In this document: positions 59,331-64,000 of the stretch, piece by piece | How positions within the stretch are numbered: the stretch's first letter is position 1 | How the letters are laid out: each line of letters starts with the position of its first letter | DNA from: Cenococcum geophilum 1.58 | Taxonomy: Eukaryota > Ascomycota > Dothideomycetes > Gloniales > Gloniaceae | Length of the DNA: 64,000 nucleotides | Assembly: GCA_001692895.1 (NCBI GenBank) | Contig: KV748177.1 | Location: 5,246,130 to 5,310,129, forward strand | Reading direction: 5' to 3' | The notes under the pieces: model-generated | Database searches by the model: none | What the model saw: only the letters and a program-made list of their open reading frames with translations | Told to the model about the DNA's origin: nothing | Program-made: the position numbers and the translations under genes

Positions 59331-59948
59331 GCGGGGACCCGATGCAGAGCTTCGTGTAGAGCCTCCGTACGCAGAGCTTCGCGCAAAGCCTCGTGCAGAG
59401 CCTCTATACGTAGAGCTTCGTGTAGAGCCCTATGCAGAGCTTCGTGTAGAGCCTTGTGTAGAGCCTCGTGCAAAGCTTCGTATAGAGCTTCGTGCAGAGC
59501 TTCGTACAGAGCCTCGCATAGAGCCTCTATACGCAGAGCTTTATGTAGAGCCTTGTGTAAAGCCTCGCGCAAAGCTTTATATAGAGCTTCGTGCAGGGCT
59601 TTATGTAGAGCTTCGTGCAGAGCTTCGTACAGAGCTTCGTGTAGAGCCTCGTGCAGAGCCTCTGTACGCAGACCTTCGTGTAGAGCCTCGTGTAGAGCCT
59701 CGTGCAAAGCTTCGTGTAGAGCTTTGTGTAGAGCTTCGTGTAGAGCTTCGTGTAGAGCTTCGTGTAGAGCTTCGTGTAGAGCTTCGTGTAGACTTCGTGT
59801 AGAGCTTCGTGTAGAGCTTCGTGTAGAGCTTCGTGTAGAGCTTCGTGTAGAGCTTCGTATAGAGCTTTATGTAGAGCTTTGTGTAGAGCTTTGTGTAGAG
59901 CTTTATGTAGAGCTTCGTGCAGAGCTTTGTGCAGAGCCTTAGTAGAGC
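59331..59948. repeat. 12-bp minisatellite (AGAGCTTCGTGT)n with higher-order structure
   Basis: About 50 units of AGAGC(T/C)TCGTG(T/C). Variant units with GCCTC(T/C)(G/A)TACGCAGA recur at about 59360, 59397, 59522 and 59657, giving a longer-period pattern; units after 59720 are nearly uniform. Because 12 is a multiple of 3, long frames stay open on both strands. Confidence 0.88.
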
Positions 59949-60203
59949 TTTATGCGGAGCTTTATGGTATTTTTATTACAGCCAAAAATTAGGGTCTGCT
60001 TAAGTCGCGATTTTAGCAATTTTAGCAATTTGCAGTAACTTGCACAGGCTACTTGCGTATTTACAGCAATTTATACAGGCTACTTGCGTATTTATAGTAA
60101 ATTGCTGCAAATTGCCGCAAATTGCCAAAATTGCGACTTACGCAGGTTTTGCAGACCCCAATTTTCGCTTGCGACAACGTGCCTAAAAAAAAATTTCCTG
60201 ATG

Positions 60204-60621
60204 ACTGCGAGGTTCTAAAAGCAGCTAAGCTAGTAGGAAGTACTAGCTTAGAGAGTTCTATAGAAGAATAAAACAAAACAAATAGGATTCTAGAAGGAGG
60301 TAACTCCTACTAGGCTCTTAGAAAAAAGATATTAGAGAGTAAAAGGACAGAAATAAATTAAAAAAGAACAGGGACAGGGGTTAGGATTTCCTATGGTTTT
60401 TCCTACCGTTTTCTCATTCCCTAGTAGTTGTAGTACCTTAGTGTTTTACTAAGGAGCTATAAACTCTTAGGGGTTTATAAACTACTAAGATATAGCTACT
60501 AGTATATATTAAGCTGCCTAGAAAGGATTTATGTATATAGAACTATAGCGCCATAGCCTAGAGGCTGCATGCGCAGTATTGTACGTAGTATAATACAACG
60601 GATATAAAAAATAAAAATAAA
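60204..60621 (+). other. 3' part of the ORF1-only LINE and its tail
   Basis: This holds a Lys/Gln-rich ORF1 C-terminus remnant (to about 60450), a 3' non-coding region and the TAAAAA-type tail ending at the 13-bp target duplication. No reverse transcriptase is seen. Confidence 0.6.
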
Positions 60622-63600
60622 AAAGTCTAAGCTTTTTTAGTAGAAACTTTAAGAGCGTTTCGTATTATATTTAAGGTGACTGTTTTAGTCTATAGAGGGC
60701 CTTTTTAAGGCGGTAGACTTTGCCGGCTTCTTTATAGCCTTTTAGTATAACAATATAGAGTTCTTAATTAATTGGTCTATAAAGAAAAGCTATTTTAACG
60801 TCCATCTATTTAATTTTAAGGTTATAGTAGGTAGCAATCGCAAATAGAGCTCTAAAGGCTATAGGTTTTACTACCGCAGCAAAGGTCTAGTCGTAGTTAA
60901 CCCTATACTACTATAGATATCCCTTAACAACCCATCTAGCTTTATAGCGTAGGACCTCGCCATCCTTTCCCTTTTTAACTTTAAACACCTACTTACTAGT
61001 AAAAGGTTTATAAGGAGGCTTAAGGGAGGAAAGGTTAACAAGTTCTTATTCTAGTTCTTAATTAGAGATCCTACCTCCTCTATTAATACTTTTATCTATT
61101 CTTCGCTGTTTAGGCTATTAATTACTTAGTTATACGTATAAGGTTTATCTTCGTTAATTAAGGTAGTAGATATATACGTTTTAAGATTAGGTGAGCTAGT
61201 ATATTAAATATAGCCGACTAGTAGAGCTACAGGATTGACCCTATTACGATCGTTTAAGTAAGGATTTTAAGGTATAGATTATAAGGGAAAGGTAGATAAA
61301 AGGGCTATTAGTTTATCACCTACTTTATTATCCTAGTTACTTAGTAGCTTATTAATATTATCAGTCTATTAGTTAAGGCTTTAGTCTATACCTATAAGGC
61401 TTATAAGGAAGGCCGTAGAGTTGCTTAGTAGGTTAATTCTTAACGTCTAGCGGCCTAATCGAGTAGTAGTAGTAGTGAGGTTTTTAGGCAGAGACTTAAG
61501 CCTATAGGGCAAGCTATTATAACCTTCCTTTTAATTAATTTTTTATTATCTTTTTCTTAATAGAGGCTTCGGCTAAGAAGTAGTAGTGTCTTTCCTCCCT
61601 TACTTATTAGATAAGTTAATAGGTTCTTTTATAAATATAGTAGTAGTCTTTAAACTAATATCACCTTTATAGATTTTAACGTCTTTAAGCTGCTTAATCT
61701 TCTATTTATCTAGTAGCCAAACGTAATAGATTGTCTTACCGTTATAGCTAATTAGAATACCCTTTTTTGCTTATAAAGCGAACCTAGCTAATTTTACGCG
61801 ATCTTCTTTAGCTATAAGGGAGTAGATAGTAGATCCTAGAGCCCACAGGTAGTATACTAAGGGAGGTTTACCCTTAAGCTTTTTATAAGGTAATATGCTA
61901 TTAAGAGCTCTTATAGGGCGTCTGTTTTTAATATATATAGCTATAAGAAGTATATTAGGCTATAAAAAGTCTAGTATATTACCGGCGAGGATTATTAAGC
62001 GGGTAATCTTAGTAGAGGTTCGCTGCGAGCGCTCTACTACTCCGTTCTCTTCCTAAGTATATAAGGCGGCAGGTTTAAATTCTATACCTAAATCATCTAT
62101 CTAGGTAATTGCCTTTTTGCTATAGAGCTCTGCTCTATAGTTAGTACAAATTCTAGTAATTTTAAGGTTAAATTTAGTATAGATCTAGTTATAGTACCTC
62201 TATAAAGACTAAGCCACTTATCCTTTATATAGATAGTATAAACTATAGTAAACCTTATATAGTCGTTGGTAAAAGATATATAGTATCTTTCACCTTTAAA
62301 ACTAATAGGGGTAATAGGTCCTACTAGATCCGTATAAATAAATTAAAACGGCCATATAGCTTGTTCCTAGGGCATTCTATTATACTTCTTTTTGGCTTTA
62401 GATTAAGCGTAGGGCTTACAGTATTTATCGCTAATGTTGTTAAACTTAATGCTAAGCTTATTCAGGTGGCGTTTAAGGTTACTGTAGTTAAGGTAGCTAA
62501 ATCGGTAATGCTAAATAGGTAAACTTTTATTATTTTCAATTATCTAGAGGATTAATTCTAATAAGTAGTTATACTGCCAAATTAGGTAGAGTTGTTAAAC
62601 TTTAGGTACATATCCTATTACCTCATTATTGCATTTAAGTTTATAAGTCTTATTATTAAAGAAGACGCCTATTTCCTTAAGTCGGCTTTTAGATAGCAGG
62701 TTTATTAGTAAATATGGCACGTAAAGAACATTATATAGAGTAAGCGTACTTCTATAGCTTCTATTAGGTAGTACGGTTTATATAGAGATAGATCCTTTAC
62801 CTACTAAATAAGCTCTATAGGGACCAACTATATCTAATAAGGTATCGTTATTAACGTAGTAAAAGAGAAGTTTATAATTCTTATAGCAGTAGACGGTAGC
62901 GGCGGTATTATAAATAAAGTTATACCTGCTTAGTTAAGCTTATACTACCGCTGCTACAAGCTTACGTTATAAATTTACTTTATATTTAACTTAATTAGAG
63001 TGTTTATTAAGCTAAATAGGTGGCCTAGTTATCCTCTACTTCTTCCTTACACGGATTTTATTACCAATTTTCTATAGTACGTTTTCTAGGTTTCTCTCCT
63101 AGCAGTCTTTTTTATAGTACGTAGTTAGTAGAGCTAACTCCGTGCAGAAGGGCCACTTAGATAAGGATTTTATAGTTAATAGGTTAGTTTATTTTAATAA
63201 GGCGATTAAGGTTTAATATAATATAGGAGACAAACTCCTTTACGTTCTTAAAATCTTAAACGCGTTTAGTAAAGAAGGTAGCTATAATATTAGTAACAGC
63301 TACCAAATTAAAATCCTTAAAGCGTTCTTTTAGAGCCTTTTATTTCTTAAGCGCCTATCTAGTATTTAATATAAACGGCTTATAGATATTACTAATATTC
63401 TAGTTAATAAAACCGACTGCATAGGCTAGCTATTCCTTATATTTCTCCCATTCTTTTACTAAGTTAGCCGGCCTAATTTTTAGCTATTTACTAGTAAAGC
63501 CTAAGTCCACCCATTTCTCTTTAATTAACTTAAGTATAGAAAGGGGCCGCGGTAGGTTATTAAGAACCCGCTTAATGTTTTTAGATTGGAGGTGGTTTTA

Positions 63601-64000
63601 TATATTAATACTAAATATTAGCCAGTCTTCCCATCTAACGAGCTTTTGGATAGAGACTTAGGTGGTATATTTATCGCTTATATTGGCGAGGCTTTATATT
63701 ATAGGTGGTTTATAATAGGCAATCTATAGGCCTTATTAAGACAACGTTATTAGATTGGTTTCCTTTATAAGGAGTATTTATAGTATAGGTTTTAACTTAG
63801 TATATTCCTTAGCTAGTATAGGTAGTTCTAATAAGCTTCTTTTAATCCGCTACTAATACGGTTATTATAAGGCTTTATTCTTAAAACTCTATTATTCTAT
63901 TTATAATAATAGTAAGGTTATTTACTAAATAAGAAGTCCTTTTAAGCCTCTAGTGCCGTCGCCTAATAACGGACTATATTAGGCTTATCCTTAGTAGGAT

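Larger units (their letters stand above)
58161..60203. mobile_element. 2-kb inverted-repeat element packed with minisatellites
   Basis: The left end CATCAGGAAATTTTTTTT (58161-58178) is mirrored by AAAAAAAATTTCCTGATG at the right (ending 60203). The match extends inward through GGC-CGTTGT-GCA with a few differences. Flanks give only a possible 2-bp AC duplication, so the superfamily is open. There is no transposase; the inside is almost all tandem repeats (58190-58410, 58640-58930, 59331-59948 and 60020-60120). Both sub-terminal regions carry AATTTGC(C/G)GCAA units. It split the zinc-knuckle region of the LINE ORF1. Confidence 0.7.
50545..60621 (+). mobile_element. ORF1-only LINE (half-LINE), about 2.1 kb, split by two later elements
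   Basis: A 13-bp direct repeat AAAGTCTAAGCTT (50532-50544 and 60622-60634) flanks it. The 3' end is an A-rich tail built of TAAAAA units (about 60602-60621). This is the structure left by target-primed reverse transcription. Removing Copia-3 and the element at 58161-60203 leaves about 2.1 kb. Its only gene is an ORF1-like protein (50918 onward). After the zinc knuckle there are about 420 bp to the tail and no reverse transcriptase. It therefore resembles HAL1-type half-LINEs that depend on another LINE. It inserted into the reverse transcriptase region of Copia-4. Confidence 0.75.
48710..64000 (-). mobile_element. Copia-4: Ty1/Copia LTR retrotransposon fossil, partial at window edge
   Basis: Its 3' LTR lies at about 48710-49067 (ends CCAACA; lower edge approximate), followed by a pyrimidine run (49068-49074), the complement of a polypurine tract. 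Minus-strand remnants are RNase H (about 49500-50050, with an ADGLTKPL-like stretch near 49555) and the end of reverse transcriptase (50400-50531). After the nested LINE come the rest of reverse transcriptase (60640-61000) and integrase (about 61900-62600). Gag and the 5' LTR would lie near or past 63400 and off the window. It has many breaks. It inserted into, or next to, the GMC gene and was later hit by the ORF1-only LINE. Confidence 0.8.

Noticed and set aside
59273-59942. Long open frames on both strands (144 and 221 codons)
   Set aside because: They read straight through the 12-bp minisatellite. A repeat length divisible by three keeps frames open, and the peptides are simple repeats (HEAL, RASC).

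Overview
The window looks like a chromosome segment of a filamentous ascomycete (Pezizomycotina). The host genes carry short GT-AG introns of about 40-100 bp with CTAAY branch sites. One gene encodes a Zn2Cys6 transcription factor with a fungal middle homology region. Most of the remaining DNA is AT-rich transposon debris decayed in the way repeat-induced point mutation (RIP) is known to act: TpA-rich, with paired long terminal repeats (LTRs) that differ almost only by transitions. I cannot name the species.

Layout. Positions 1-2426 are host DNA: a possible small minus-strand gene (58-407) and a five-exon amino-acid/GABA-type permease (563-2426). Positions 2427-8603 hold intergenic DNA, a 151-bp TA-flanked MITE (3589-3739) and a decayed minus-strand Tad-like LINE. 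A Mutator-like DNA transposon (8604-21343, 11-bp flanking repeats) follows. It contains a plus-strand gene remnant and a convergent, intron-dense minus-strand gene whose introns share sequence, and it is split by LTR element Copia-1 (11527-17954). Next come a Gypsy chromovirus (Gypsy-1, 21492-35311) split by Copia-2 (25594-31470), then Gypsy-2 (35548-41496) and an older LTR remnant ending near 41834.

Positions 42000-48705 are a second island of host-like composition. It holds a Zn2Cys6 transcription factor (42404-44950, plus), a tail-to-tail chromodomain protein (45138-46362, minus), a 736-bp MITE with a 9-bp target duplication (46576-47311), and the 3' end of a GMC oxidoreductase gene (48338-48705, minus) cut off by the next transposon block. 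From about 48710 to the end lies Copia-4 (minus, running off the window). Inserted in it is an ORF1-only LINE (50545-60621, 13-bp target duplication), which itself contains Copia-3 (51996-57936) and a 2-kb inverted-repeat element full of minisatellites (58161-60203).

The host genes do not form an obvious pathway. The main biology is the layered history of insertions, which can be ordered because six target-site duplications (Copia-1, -2, -3, Gypsy-1, -2 and the ORF1-only LINE) match exactly across long inserts. The most unusual signals are the shared-sequence introns inside the DNA transposon, the ORF1-only LINE, and two short palindromic modules that recur in otherwise different LTR elements, one of them in opposite orientations in two sister copies.
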